Under the pieces are notes generated by a model. The model saw only the letters and a program-made list of their open reading frames with translations. It made no database searches and had not been told where the DNA came from. From assembly GCF_014490785.1 (NCBI RefSeq), contig NZ_CP051488.1, forward strand, positions 2,976,001 through 3,040,000: a stretch of 64,000 nucleotides of DNA, written 5' to 3'. Numbering within the stretch: position 1 is the first letter of the stretch; every line of letters begins with the position of its first letter. This document shows, piece by piece, positions 53,979 through 62,907 of this stretch. Origin of the DNA: Kosakonia sp. SMBL-WEM22 (GTDB lineage: Bacteria > Pseudomonadota > Gammaproteobacteria > Enterobacterales > Enterobacteriaceae). The position numbers and the translations under genes were made by a program.

Positions 53979-54464
53979 TTATGGATCCAGCTTTGCAAAC
54001 GTTGCTAAATCCTGGTGATCTAATCGAAAGTATTGTTTTTCTTCTATCAGGGATGCCCCAAGGGATAAGTAAAACTCAGCTGCTTTCGGGTTGGTAGTTT
54101 CAGCAGTCCAGTCAAATCTTGTGCAGCCATGCTCAACCGCAAAAGCCGCTATAAATCGCATAAGTGATTTACCTACCCCCTGACCTCTTACTGCAGCTGA
54201 TGTGAAGAGATCTTTCATATATGCCTGACCGGAGCATTTTGGCGCAGGGAACATCATGGTGAACGTGGCGAATCCAACAAGCGATCCGTTTTTCCATGCC
54301 CCCAGGACGGTCACGCCCGAGTAGACTGAGAAAACCCGGCGGGTCAGATAAGATAACATTTCGTCATAGCTGGCACCCTCACTTCCAAAGTAATAAGTGT
54401 CCATTTCTACAAAAATTTTCGCCAGTGCAGGAATATCTGACGAATCACATATTTTTATTTTCAT
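53979..54464 (-). CDS. GNAT-family N-acetyltransferase
   Basis: The start at 54464 (MKIKICDSSDIPALAKIFVE) has GGAAGAG upstream. It is 161 residues with acetyl-CoA-binding motif VRGQGVGKSLMRFIAAFAVE and C-terminal NPKAAEFYLSLGASLIEEKQ, typical of GNAT enzymes. The substrate is not deducible. Confidence 0.85.
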   Translation of the reverse strand: MKIKICDSSDIPALAKIFVEMDTYYFGSEGASYDEMLSYLTRRVFSVYSGVTVLGAWKNGSLVGFATFTMMFPAPKCSGQAYMKDLFTSAAVRGQGVGKSLMRFIAAFAVEHGCTRFDWTAETTNPKAAEFYLSLGASLIEEKQYFRLDHQDLATFAKLDP

Positions 54465-54550
54465 ACTCTTCCACAAAATTTTAGGCAGCATCTCTATAGA
54501 CTTAAACATACGAGATCAAAGCACGTACCTCAATTGAATAAGCTGATTTC

Positions 54551-54658
54551 TTCCGCTTCTGGCACTGAGCGGACGAGCTAACAGAGCTGAAAGTCCGCTT
54601 CTGGCACAGAGCGGACCGCCTGAAGCGCCTTGTGGTCCGCTGTGAGCGAAAAGCAGAC
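54551..54658. repeat. Cluster of GTCCGCTTCTGGCAC...GCGGAC palindromes
   Basis: Three head-to-tail copies: 54551-54574, 54593-54616 (perfect ends GTCCGC/GCGGAC around TTCTGGCACAGA) and a degenerate one at 54634-54658. Related copies occur at 53824, 57675 and 61828. They lie between transferred genes. Confidence 0.75.
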
Positions 54659-54874
54659 TTTTTGCCCATACAAGACATACCAATCACGCATTCTTATCAC
54701 TCTTCACAATATCCAACTACCTAATTGAACTAAGCCATCCTTGAAATGATATTGCTAAAAGTTCGAGCGTCTAGCTAGTCCAGTTTCTAACACTGTCTAA
54801 ATATACATACAAAGAAATTCCATCTGGGTCAAATGAGTGATAAAGTTTCACCCATAAGACCCACTGGAGGTACT

Positions 54875-56308
54875 ATGTCTGAATTTGAATTATTAGCGCA
54901 GAATCTGCTTGAAAAGGCCGAAGCGGAAGAAAAGTTGCGACAGGAAAATGATAAAAAACTCATCGAGCAGGTACTGGAAATCTATGATCAGAAATACGTG
55001 GCAGAGCTGCTCAGAAAAGTCGGTAAAAATGAATGGAGTCGCGAGACGCTTAATCGCTGGGTTAATGGTAAGTGCCCGCCAAAGTCGCTGACGTCAGCGG
55101 AAGAAGCGCTTCTGCGAAAGATGCTGCCGGAAACGCCTGCGCATCACCCGAACTATGCCTTCCGGTTTATCGACCTGTTTGCTGGCATTGGCGGTATACG
55201 AAAAGGCTTTGAAGGCATCGGCGGTCAGTGCGTGTTTACCAGCGAATGGAATAAAGAGGCTGTGCGCACGTATAAAGCTAACTGGTTTAATGATGAGCAT
55301 GCGCACACATTTAATCTCGACATTCGGGAGGTGACGCTCAGTGACAAACCTGAAGTACCCGAAACCGATGCTTATGCCTACATTGACGAGCACGTGCCGG
55401 ATCATGATGTACTTTTGGCCGGTTTCCCATGTCAGCCGTTCAGCCTAGCTGGAGTAAGCAAGAAAAATTCACTCGGTCGGGCGCACGGTTTCGAATGTGA
55501 AGCGCAGGGAACGCTTTTCTTTGATGTCGCGCGCATTATCCGCGCCAAGAAGCCGGCTGTCTTTGTGCTGGAAAACGTCAAAAACCTGAAGAGCCATGAC
55601 AAGGGTAAAACCTTTAAAGTCATCATGGAAACCCTGGACGAGCTGGGTTATGAAGTGGCGGATGCGGCTGACATGGGCAAAAGTGATCCTAAAGTTATCG
55701 ACGGAAAACATTTTCTGCCACAGCACCGTGAACGTATTGTGTTGGTTGGTTTCCGCCGCGATCTGAATATTCACCAGGGTTTTACCCTGCGAGATGTCAG
55801 TCGTTTTTATCCGGAACAGCGGCCGTCATTTGGCGAGCTGCTGGAGCCTGTGGTAGACAGCAAATACATCCTGACACCGAAGCTCTGGGAGTACCTTTAC
55901 AACTACGCCAAAAAGCACGCGGCTAAGGGGAACGGCTTCGGTTTTGGCCTTGTAAACCCTGAAAACAGGGAAAGCGTTGCCCGTACGCTTTCTGCCCGCT
56001 ATCACAAAGACGGATCTGAAATTCTGATTGATCGTGGCTGGGATATGGCTATGGGTGAAACAGATTTCGCGAACGAAGAAAATCAGGCGCATCGGCCACG
56101 TAGGCTGACACCGCGTGAGTGCGCGCGCCTTATGGGCTTCGAGAAGCCCGACGGCAGGCCTTTTCGTATTCCGGTGTCGGACACACAGTCTTACCGCCAA
56201 TTCGGTAACTCCGTAGTGGTCCCTGTGTTTGAAGCGGTTGCGAGACTGCTGGAGCCTTACATCCTGAAAGCCGTTTCTGCCGATGCTGAGAAGGCAGAGA
56301 ACATTTGA
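54875..56308 (+). CDS. ecoRIIM: EcoRII-type DNA (cytosine-5) methyltransferase, CCWGG-specific
   Basis: Methylates the inner cytosine of CCWGG. The ATG at 54875 (MSEFELLAQNLLEKAEAEEK), with GGAGG five bases upstream, gives 477 residues, the length of M.EcoRII, and its N-terminus follows M.EcoRII rather than Dcm. All C5-MTase motifs are seen: FIDLFAGIGG (I), GFPCQPFS (IV, catalytic Cys), ENVKNL (VI), QHRERIVLVGFRR (VIII) and YRQFGNSVVVPV (X). It is convergent with the endonuclease gene. It has the same specificity as the chromosomal Dcm that is missing between yedJ and vsr. Confidence 0.95.
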   Translation: MSEFELLAQNLLEKAEAEEKLRQENDKKLIEQVLEIYDQKYVAELLRKVGKNEWSRETLNRWVNGKCPPKSLTSAEEALLRKMLPETPAHHPNYAFRFIDLFAGIGGIRKGFEGIGGQCVFTSEWNKEAVRTYKANWFNDEHAHTFNLDIREVTLSDKPEVPETDAYAYIDEHVPDHDVLLAGFPCQPFSLAGVSKKNSLGRAHGFECEAQGTLFFDVARIIRAKKPAVFVLENVKNLKSHDKGKTFKVIMETLDELGYEVADAADMGKSDPKVIDGKHFLPQHRERIVLVGFRRDLNIHQGFTLRDVSRFYPEQRPSFGELLEPVVDSKYILTPKLWEYLYNYAKKHAAKGNGFGFGLVNPENRESVARTLSARYHKDGSEILIDRGWDMAMGETDFANEENQAHRPRRLTPRECARLMGFEKPDGRPFRIPVSDTQSYRQFGNSVVVPVFEAVARLLEPYILKAVSADAEKAENI

Positions 56309-56310
56309 GT

Positions 56311-56340
56311 GCATCTCCCGGCAGGGTATGCCGGGAGATT
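56311..56340. terminator. Shared terminator between the EcoRII-type genes
   Basis: A perfect 10-bp stem (ATCTCCCGGC with GCCGGGAGAT; 56313-56322 and 56330-56339) fills the 34-base gap between the convergent methyltransferase and endonuclease genes. Confidence 0.75.
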
Positions 56341-56342
56341 AT

Positions 56343-57551
56343 TCAAGGAAGATCGGCGTAAAGCCCTGTGAGCTCGGCAATAAAGGCGCCCAGCGTCATT
56401 AATTCAGCCCTTACCGCTTCCGGGTATTTTTTATGTAAGGACGACGGCACGACCAGCCTGACTCCTTCCGCCTGCATTTCTCTGTACTGTGCCTGTGATA
56501 CACCCTCCTGCAGCGTAAACAGGTGAACCGGAGAAATTCTGTTAGCTTCATTCAGTATCTGGCGCCAGCGGTCTTTACAGGTGGTTTTGACGGCCAGCAT
56601 GCGTAGATTGTCTGCAGGAAACTCCGCGTCATGGTAAGCCTCGGCGGAGGGGAACAAAAAGTCGGGCTTTTTATTGCCCTCCGTGACTGCCTGCGTAGCG
56701 AAATGTCTTAGTCCGTGCTCAATGAAAAGATGCTCCAGATGAAGTTCCAGTGATTTTCCGGCTCGGGATTTACGACGATTACTGACTGAGTTGGCCAACG
56801 CAATGAAATCATTCACAGAGCCAAACCCTTTACGGATGATGTCCAGAACGTGGAGTTCTTCAACAAGCAGAAATATGTCGTATTCGACGCGCCGGCGGTC
56901 AATAAGCTGCTCATCCGGATCCAGAGAATGCTTAACATAGTGACTGGCTGCATACTTAATAATTTCATTACCAGAGGGAAAGCGCTGCTGCCAGCCTTCC
57001 GGGATAATGTATTTATAATTAACTGGCGCTTGCGGCAGTGACAGGCCACCCAGAATTTGATCGGCAGGCCCGGAAATTAGCGTGCCGGGGATCACCTCAC
57101 CGACAGCGGTCTCAATAACGTCCTCTTCGTCTGGACTGACGCAAACCCAGATGTCTACAGCCGTACTGTTCCCACCTTGTTCATCAAGCCTGAAGGCTAG
57201 AAGCGTCAAGGCCCCTGTATTTTCAGGGTCCTGAAGTGGGCTGCCCCTTCCCCAGCGTGTAATCCTTTTCTCATTCCGGGTTTTTCCAAAATAACGGTTG
57301 TTGTAATAAATTGCCCGAGCCTCACTGTCCGGACAGTCATGAGATGATACGTGAGCAGTGAGGAAGACCGAAGGGTTGATGTCACGGGTGTTGTTTATAG
57401 ACGGAAACAGCTTTTCAACGATACCGGAAGGGATATAAAGCCCGACCTGATGGCCCCCTGTTGCGCCGGTGTCATTGGCAGAAAGTCGTTTTATATAAAA
57501 GAAGTAATTCCCGCCCGCGATCTCAAGTAGCCAGTCATGAAAAGTCGACAT
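56343..57551 (-). CDS. ecoRIIR: EcoRII-type restriction endonuclease (type IIE)
   Basis: Cuts DNA before CCWGG and needs a second site as allosteric effector. The start at 57551 (MSTFHDWLLEIAGGNYFFYI), with GAGGG upstream, gives 402 residues, like R.EcoRII; the longer upstream frame is rejected. The N-terminal effector domain includes KRLSANDTGATGGHQVGLYI. The C-terminal catalytic domain shows the PD...(D/E)xK-type site as KKPDFLFPSAEAYH then LAVKTTCKDRW. The frame is intact, so the pair looks functional. Confidence 0.94.
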   Translation of the reverse strand: MSTFHDWLLEIAGGNYFFYIKRLSANDTGATGGHQVGLYIPSGIVEKLFPSINNTRDINPSVFLTAHVSSHDCPDSEARAIYYNNRYFGKTRNEKRITRWGRGSPLQDPENTGALTLLAFRLDEQGGNSTAVDIWVCVSPDEEDVIETAVGEVIPGTLISGPADQILGGLSLPQAPVNYKYIIPEGWQQRFPSGNEIIKYAASHYVKHSLDPDEQLIDRRRVEYDIFLLVEELHVLDIIRKGFGSVNDFIALANSVSNRRKSRAGKSLELHLEHLFIEHGLRHFATQAVTEGNKKPDFLFPSAEAYHDAEFPADNLRMLAVKTTCKDRWRQILNEANRISPVHLFTLQEGVSQAQYREMQAEGVRLVVPSSLHKKYPEAVRAELMTLGAFIAELTGLYADLP

Positions 57552-57674
57552 ACACATCCCTCTGTTGTCCTGAAATTCAGATCGCCATTTTTTCACATTC
57601 AGATGAAAGCGGCCAGCAAGGCTTATTAAGATTATGCTGCTCCGTATAGGCCAGCAATCTGGGATCTTATCAAC

Positions 57675-57698
57675 GTCCGCTTCTGGCACAAAGCGGAC
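57675..57698. repeat. GTCCGC...GCGGAC palindrome
   Basis: A perfect copy GTCCGCTTCTGGCACAAAGC plus GGAC immediately outside the 5' end of the endonuclease gene. It is the same unit as at 54551-54658, so copies bracket the restriction-modification genes. Confidence 0.75.
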
Positions 57699-57882
57699 AT
57701 TTGTATTATGCAATGTATGCCATAAGCCTAAGCAGAGGTCATACTGGCAGATACCGGCCTCGCAGCGAGTGCATCCCACTCCAGGCGCTATATAGCTTTT
57801 AAGAGAGTTGAAGTTCATCTTTACAGAAGCGTTTACTTCTTTCTGTTAAAAACGATCACGCTTCAACCGACTGTTCCTTATC

Positions 57883-58041
57883 GCCTCTGAACGCATCGCG
57901 GCTATCAAGAAATGTTCTCAGATTGAGCCATTAAGCAGTGAAAAAAGGGTTAAAGCGCACAATTTTTATGAAAATAATGAATATAAGGAAGTAAGAAAGC
58001 GCTTCGTAAAGCTCCTCACCGATCTGATGCCGCTTGATTAA
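57883..58041 (+). pseudogene. C-terminal remnant of a GNAT acetyltransferase
   Basis: The plus frame SERIAAIKKCSQIEPLSSEK then RVKAHNFYENNEYKEVRKRF VKLL ends at TAA 58039-58041. The AHNFYENN-YKEV-KRF pattern is the usual end of GNAT proteins. No start or acetyl-CoA motif remains. Confidence 0.55.
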
Positions 58042-58082
58042 TATCCCGGTTTAAGAGATTCGATCTAACCCGTACACGCGAG

Positions 58083-58258
58083 GTGCGGGCTTACCAGCCA
58101 GCTGATGACGCTTTAGGGAGTTTAATACGGGAGCAGAGTGATGGTTTTAAAAACCCGTGGTGCCCGGAATGGCTTAGTGGCGATAACCGGTATGCAATAT
58201 TTACCCGCAAGTTGCTAGAATCCCGCGAACTGTTCTCCCCTTATTATCCCGGCTGCTG
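58083..58258 (+). CDS. Uncertain small protein or remnant
   Basis: A plus frame open from 58038 reads VRAYQPADDALGSLIREQSD, then GFKNPWCPEWLSGDNRYAIF and ESRELFSPYYPGC* at 58258. A GTG at 58083 is the only plausible start and lacks a clear ribosome site. The composition looks protein-like; no family is recognised. Confidence 0.3.
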
Positions 58259-58284
58259 ACCCCGATCAATCTGAGAGAGAAACA

Positions 58285-58527
58285 ATGGAAAAAACATGTA
58301 ACCGAGGCTGGCGCAAAGCGCAGAAACAACGTAATAGATCTCGCGATGCCCATACGGCCTCCTTAACTTTTCGTGACGAAAAAACTGGAAGATGCTCTAC
58401 ACGCTGTCAGATAAATTACTGCGTGCGGTACAACTGGGATTTGAGTTTTACTAACCAGCAGCTTGCTATGCAAGGCCAGGAAGAGTATCAGCTCATTGAT
58501 GAAAGTACTTTTTATATGCAGCCGTAA
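58285..58527 (+). CDS. Hypothetical protein (80 aa)
   Basis: The ATG follows GAGAGAGAAACA. The protein has a basic N-terminal half (RGWRKAQKQRNRSRDAH) and a polar tail. No family is recognised. Confidence 0.4.
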   Translation: MEKTCNRGWRKAQKQRNRSRDAHTASLTFRDEKTGRCSTRCQINYCVRYNWDLSFTNQQLAMQGQEEYQLIDESTFYMQP

Positions 58528-58636
58528 TCAACGGCGAAGCCCTAGGACGGAACAGGTGTTCCGCCGTCATCCATCTCTTTATGTTCGCTCTGCGGGCACA
58601 AGCCGAAATGCTAAAAAGAGAGTCTCATAGGAAATG

Positions 58637-58829
58637 CTTCAATGGGCCGATATTATTTGTGTTATGGAACAAAAGCATAAAAACCGTTTTGTGGCTGAAT
58701 ATGGTCGGATAATCTCTGCATGTCCTCAATATCCCCGATGATTATCTCTTTGTGGATCCCCGGTTGATCGCAATATTTGAAGATATTGTACCTGCAACGC
58801 TGGGGCTAACCGATCAGTTGGTAATGTGA
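58637..58829 (+). pseudogene. Remnant of a low-molecular-weight protein-tyrosine-phosphatase-like gene
   Basis: WADIICVMEQKHKNRFVAEY in one frame continues in another as HVLNIPDDYLFVDPRLIAIF EDIVPATLG. This is the C-terminal half of the LMW-PTP-like family (WADIIFVMEQ-H and DIPDDY-YM-PEL). A frameshift lies near 58715. The N-terminal phosphate loop is missing. Confidence 0.6.
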
Positions 58830-58886
58830 GACATCACATTACGAAACTCACCGAACCGATCGCATGACTGATGACCAGCAATATGG

Positions 58887-59078
58887 TCAATCAGGAGCTT
58901 TTTGTATAACAGTCCGGGTTCCCTTTTGTGAAGTGTCGGTTGATGCTTTATCAACGGTTTGGGCTTCTTTTGGTGGATAGTATCCAGTTTCTGTCGGTGG
59001 GTTTAGTAATACACCAGCACCATTACAACCAGCCAAAGAGATTATACAACCTATTAAAAAATAGTATTTTTTTCGCAT
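58887..59078 (-). CDS. Small lipoprotein, probable immunity or accessory to the Tle1-type effector
   Basis: The start at 59078 (MRKKYYFLIGCIISLAGC) is a lipoprotein signal with lipobox LAGC (Cys18); the mature part is about 45 residues, Pro/Thr-rich. It lies directly downstream of the DUF2235 phospholipase gene on the same strand. Tle1 immunities in other bacteria are lipoproteins, so an immunity or accessory role is likely but unproven; it is shorter than known Tli1. Confidence 0.65.
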   Translation of the reverse strand: MRKKYYFLIGCIISLAGCNGAGVLLNPPTETGYYPPKEAQTVDKASTDTSQKGTRTVIQKAPD

Positions 59079-59085
59079 GTTACAC

Positions 59086-61026
59086 CTATCTTTTTTTACC
59101 GTCCATGTTGTAAACCGTTCTTCGCCACTTTTCATCAGGGCGGTTTACAAACCCGATTGTTTCTGATGGTGATGCTCCACCCTGAATAGAACCGTTATTG
59201 TCAATCATAACAGAATTCCAGTTATCTGAAGTATGGATGTAATTCTTTGCGATTATATCAACTTCTTTATCGTTAAAATCTTCAGGATGACCACCTGAAC
59301 GGACAGTTTTACCCATCGCAATAGCCTTATTGCAGAGAGGAATAAGGTCATCTGGAATATCGCTATCTGTTTGTTTTTCGAACGCTACTCCAGCCTCTTT
59401 TGCTGCATCGACCATTACCCGCAGAGTTATCTTTGACCAGTCATTTTTCACTACTCGATTGCGTAGCGTCAGCGCAGCAAAACTCCGCTTCTGAAGTTCA
59501 CCATAATGATTAGATGGCATTCTATCGTCGTACCATGTCTCAACTGATATTTCGCTATTACGTAGAACGGGGGCAATGCTTGGATATGAGTTCATTATTG
59601 GCAATTGATCTTTCGCCTTGTGATAACTACGAGTCTGCTCATCTGGATAATTCAATGGGACAGTACTAGTTTCTGGTCGTGTCAGAAACAAATTCTCTTT
59701 AACTACAGGGTAATAGCCACCACCTATGTCGGAGTGCACCCCGGGAAGCGCCAATTCTGGCCATGCTGGTTTAACACTATTTAAAGCAAAATTGAATCGG
59801 CATTCATTAGCTGCTGTAATATGGAATACTTTCTCCGCAACGCCTGGACGTAGAATAATATTCACATCACCAGTATCAGCATTATGTGGGTTCAAACCAT
59901 TTGTTGGAGTTCCGATGGCCGCGACGGTGTCAAAAATACCAATAAAACGATTTTTACCTGCCGGAGAACCTTCAAAAGTTGTGCCTCCCGTACCTGTCTG
60001 TATTGCGCTAATAATAGCAGCATCCTCTGATTGAACGCGGTTTGCAAAATGTCGTGTTGCAGCAGCCCCACGGCTAAAGCCGAAAATATCAAACTGAATT
60101 TTTTTTATAACAACGTCATAAGCTGATAATTCATCTTTTACAACTGTTAAGGCATGGCGTAACTTATGCGGTATTAAAGATATGGCTTTATCTGTTTTAG
60201 CTACAACTCCAGCGTCGGAGATCCCTAATCCCTGACCAATGAAACTATCTGATTTCCCCGCTTCAGTCCCTATACCGTCAATGTAAATACTGTACTGTGC
60301 TTCACGATTACCAAGTATGAGTTGATTTACATACAATTTGTTTAACCAATAGACGTTCGTATAATAACCCGTATAGCTGGTTGCTCCGACTCCCGAAAAA
60401 CCAAAGTCGTCCTTAGCGCACTTACCGATAATCCCTTCCGCCTCCGAATTGGCAAGGTTGTAGTGTTTCGCCGTGCAAGCATCTAACATATTCGCGGTAT
60501 TAACAGCATTATTTCCGGTGCCATCAAAAAAAACACCAAGTATTATTGTAATTCCTATTTTTTCTTTCTTTTTAGTTGCCTGAGCACGCTGTTCTGGTTG
60601 TTCCTCTTGTTTGGTCTTCCACTCAGCAGCTGTCGGGGCGTAATATGCAGGACGTCTCAGTTGCCGAGATATAACATATTTGAGGCGGGCCTGGAGAAGC
60701 GAAGGCAAGTCATTGCGAAGGTCACCGGATGCCGTCAGCACGCCTGACATATCATAACCGCTCATATTCTTTCTCAGCAGAACGAGTTTGCCGAACTTGA
60801 TATCATTCAGCGTATCGCGATATGCCGCCCAAGGACGTTGCCAGTGGAAAATTTGACGCCTACTCACAAACTGGCTGTAGTTCTGTGGCAAATCCCACTT
60901 CTGAATTAATCGGTTTGGCTGCGCGGTATCTGCGAGGTTGCGGGCTGCTGTACCTGGATGGATAATGTGGGAAATATCCTCTAGATAGATGTCATCGAGT
61001 GATATTACCTGGCAATGATGAAGCAT
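59086..61026 (-). CDS. Tle1-type (DUF2235) type VI secretion lipase effector
   Basis: A 646-residue alpha/beta-hydrolase of the DUF2235/Tle1 group, phospholipases delivered into rival cells. FFDGTGNN (166-173), the nucleophile elbow GFSRG (316-320, Ser318), FIGIFDTVAAIG and a late LPGVHSDIGGGYYP with candidate catalytic Asp/His are present. AAAAGGAAC precedes the ATG. No signal peptide, as usual for T6SS cargo. The frame is intact. No type VI structural genes or VgrG are in the window, so the carrier must be elsewhere. Confidence 0.88.
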   Translation of the reverse strand: MLHHCQVISLDDIYLEDISHIIHPGTAARNLADTAQPNRLIQKWDLPQNYSQFVSRRQIFHWQRPWAAYRDTLNDIKFGKLVLLRKNMSGYDMSGVLTASGDLRNDLPSLLQARLKYVISRQLRRPAYYAPTAAEWKTKQEEQPEQRAQATKKKEKIGITIILGVFFDGTGNNAVNTANMLDACTAKHYNLANSEAEGIIGKCAKDDFGFSGVGATSYTGYYTNVYWLNKLYVNQLILGNREAQYSIYIDGIGTEAGKSDSFIGQGLGISDAGVVAKTDKAISLIPHKLRHALTVVKDELSAYDVVIKKIQFDIFGFSRGAAATRHFANRVQSEDAAIISAIQTGTGGTTFEGSPAGKNRFIGIFDTVAAIGTPTNGLNPHNADTGDVNIILRPGVAEKVFHITAANECRFNFALNSVKPAWPELALPGVHSDIGGGYYPVVKENLFLTRPETSTVPLNYPDEQTRSYHKAKDQLPIMNSYPSIAPVLRNSEISVETWYDDRMPSNHYGELQKRSFAALTLRNRVVKNDWSKITLRVMVDAAKEAGVAFEKQTDSDIPDDLIPLCNKAIAMGKTVRSGGHPEDFNDKEVDIIAKNYIHTSDNWNSVMIDNNGSIQGGASPSETIGFVNRPDEKWRRTVYNMDGKKR

Positions 61027-61186
61027 AATGTTCCTTTTGCGTTAACGTCCTGTGCTCAATTATTACTTTTTCATGACAATTAGCAAAGAAACTGTAACCC
61101 GCCCCCCCCAAAATGAGGGGTCGGACTGCCCACGTAAATCTATTAGGAGGTAATGGCAAACAGTTCAGGGAACGGGACCGAAAACG

Positions 61187-61426
61187 TCAGATATCATCAG
61201 GTGTACGGAGGACAATCATCTCAAGGGCGTTGCGCAGAATATCATTCCGGTTGACATCTGTTTCCGATCCCAGCCGCGCAATCAGTGCCAGGATGAGGTC
61301 CTTGTTAGTGACAACCGTTTTTGCCTCCTGCAGGGTAAAGGTTATCTCACTAATAACCTGCTCTGCATCAAGCGCATGCAGATTACCGTGATGAGCATGT
61401 TCTGATATAGCTGTCACTGTGTTCAT
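61187..61426 (-). CDS. YmgB/AriR-family biofilm regulator-like protein
   Basis: A 79-residue protein with the family core TNKDLILALIARLGSETDVN and the end DILRNALEMIVLRTPDD, closely like E. coli AriR/YmgB, a small dimeric regulator of biofilm and acid resistance. GAGAG precedes the ATG. It stands alone. Confidence 0.85.
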   Translation of the reverse strand: MNTVTAISEHAHHGNLHALDAEQVISEITFTLQEAKTVVTNKDLILALIARLGSETDVNRNDILRNALEMIVLRTPDDI

Positions 61427-61439
61427 TGGTCAACTCTCA

Positions 61440-61951
61440 AAAAAGCTCTGCGCATTCACAAGGCCTGACAACCAAATATACAGGCACGTGCACAACGTGC
61501 CTGCGTTTTTTTGTTCAACTTTGATGAAATAATTCTGAAGCAACAGGCATGTAACAGCCCCCGAAAAATATTTCGGATTGGGATTGTAAACGCTACAAGT
61601 AATGCTGATATGCCGCCTGCCATGAATGCACGCTGCCTTAAGAATAGTCGGGCCGGACAAGCCCGGCGGGACCGGGCGCGTCAGTGCTGTGCTTTATCGA
61701 TCGCGGCCAGAATCTGCTCCGGTGACGCCAGCAGATAATCAGCGGCTATTTCCCCGATGCGGGCTTCCTGCTTTGGCGCTTTTTAAGGGACATCCGGGAC
61801 GGAGAGGGCAGAGAGCGCGGCCATAATGTCCGCTTTGAGCGAGAGGCGGACAATCATCGAACAAAATTTAACATCACTGCTACAGTTTTACTTGTTGGGT
61901 AACGAGGCGAGGCATCGTCTTGATTTCGTGTAACATTGTCTGATTCGGAGT
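61440..61951. other. Intergenic region with a thioredoxin-family scrap and a palindrome
   Basis: No intact gene is seen. The minus strand near 61780-61682 reads KQEARIGEIAADYLLASPEQ ILAAIDKAQH*, resembling the N-terminal helix of ScsC/DsbA-like proteins. A GTCCGC...GCGGAC palindrome lies at 61828-61851. Confidence 0.45.
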
Positions 61952-62262
61952 ATGGTTTTGATAAATAAACTCGATCACTTAGTGCTCACTTGCCGCTCAA
62001 TTGAGCAATGTAAGGATTTCTATACTCGTATTTGGATATGGAGGCCGTAATGTTCAACAATGGTCGTTGGGCTCTTCTTTTTGGTGACCAGAAAATAAAT
62101 CTTCATGAGTATGGTAAGGAAATTGAACCTAAGACTCACCTGCCAGTACCCGGATCTCATAACCTGTGTTTTATAGTCAACAAACCAATCCAGGAAGTTC
62201 TGTCCCATCTTAAGGAGGAAAATGTTCATGTACTCGAAGGGCCTGTAACCAGTTTTTGTTGA
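61952..62262 (+). pseudogene. VOC/glyoxalase-family pseudogene
   Basis: MVLINKLDHLVLTCRSIEQC KDFYTR starts a bleomycin-resistance/glyoxalase fold. A frameshift near 62028 moves to EAVMFNNGRWALLFGDQKIN then LHEYGKEIEPKTHLPVPGSH and a truncation at GPVTSFC*. The normal family C-terminus (a YFRDPDGNLIE block) is gone. Metal-dependent function is lost. Confidence 0.72.
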
Positions 62263-62292
62263 CCACTACATCACCTCTGATTGAGAGTTTAC

Positions 62293-62562
62293 TCACTTAG
62301 TCGCGTGTCCACTATTGCTGGGTAAGATCACATTGTGCTTTGCGTTTACTATTACTATGTCTTTGTAGTACGTATCAGTACTTAATGTTTTGTAAACATA
62401 AGATCCATATGGTACAGGTGTTTTATTATCGTAGTAACGCCCCTCAAAGATACTTAAATCTGTACTCGTTTCATTTCCTCTTATATCCCAGTATTTGAAA
62501 TCGGGTACATATGCTTGTACTGAAAATGTTAACAGTGCTAATAGCACTGCTATTATTTTCAT
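62293..62562 (-). CDS. Small secreted protein, possible immunity to the Tlde1-like effector
   Basis: An 89-residue protein with signal peptide MKIIAVLLALLTFSVQA, the rest periplasmic (VPDFKYWDIRGNETSTDLSI). It follows a small membrane-protein gene and a Tlde1-like remnant on the same strand. A periplasmic location suits immunity to a peptidoglycan-targeting effector; this is inferred. Confidence 0.55.
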   Translation of the reverse strand: MKIIAVLLALLTFSVQAYVPDFKYWDIRGNETSTDLSIFEGRYYDNKTPVPYGSYVYKTLSTDTYYKDIVIVNAKHNVILPSNSGHATK

Positions 62563-62768
62563 TATCTTTTCCTATACGCTTTTACTATTTCATAATATAC
62601 CCAATACGGAATAAGAGAATAAAGCATTACGCCTGCTATTAATGCCGTAAACCTTATCGGGTCTGCATACGGTTCATAGCAACAATCTAAGTACATATAG
62701 AGTTTTTGATACGATTTTTCCATAACCCAATATGTTATATTATAAAGTGGTTTAATATACGTTGTCAT
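62562..62768 (-). CDS. Small membrane protein
   Basis: The start at 62768 (MTTYIKPLYNITYWVMEKSY) leads to a protein with one clear hydrophobic helix (FTALIAGVMLYSLIPYWVYY) and a basic end. Its stop shares a base with the next gene's start, so they are co-translated. No family is recognised. Confidence 0.5.
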   Translation of the reverse strand: MTTYIKPLYNITYWVMEKSYQKLYMYLDCCYEPYADPIRFTALIAGVMLYSLIPYWVYYEIVKAYRKR

Positions 62769-62907
62769 AAAAAACATACTAACAAAGCAAACTATATACT
62801 CCTATATTGACAATAATACGCATTGTTACTGAACCTTATTATTGAGTACATTACCAGTACTTGATAATAGCCAATACACTATATATATAATTTCATTCTT
62901 AACGTAT

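Noticed and set aside
53897..54097. A 66-residue plus-strand frame
   Set aside because: It is antisense to the end of the GNAT gene and has no ribosome site.
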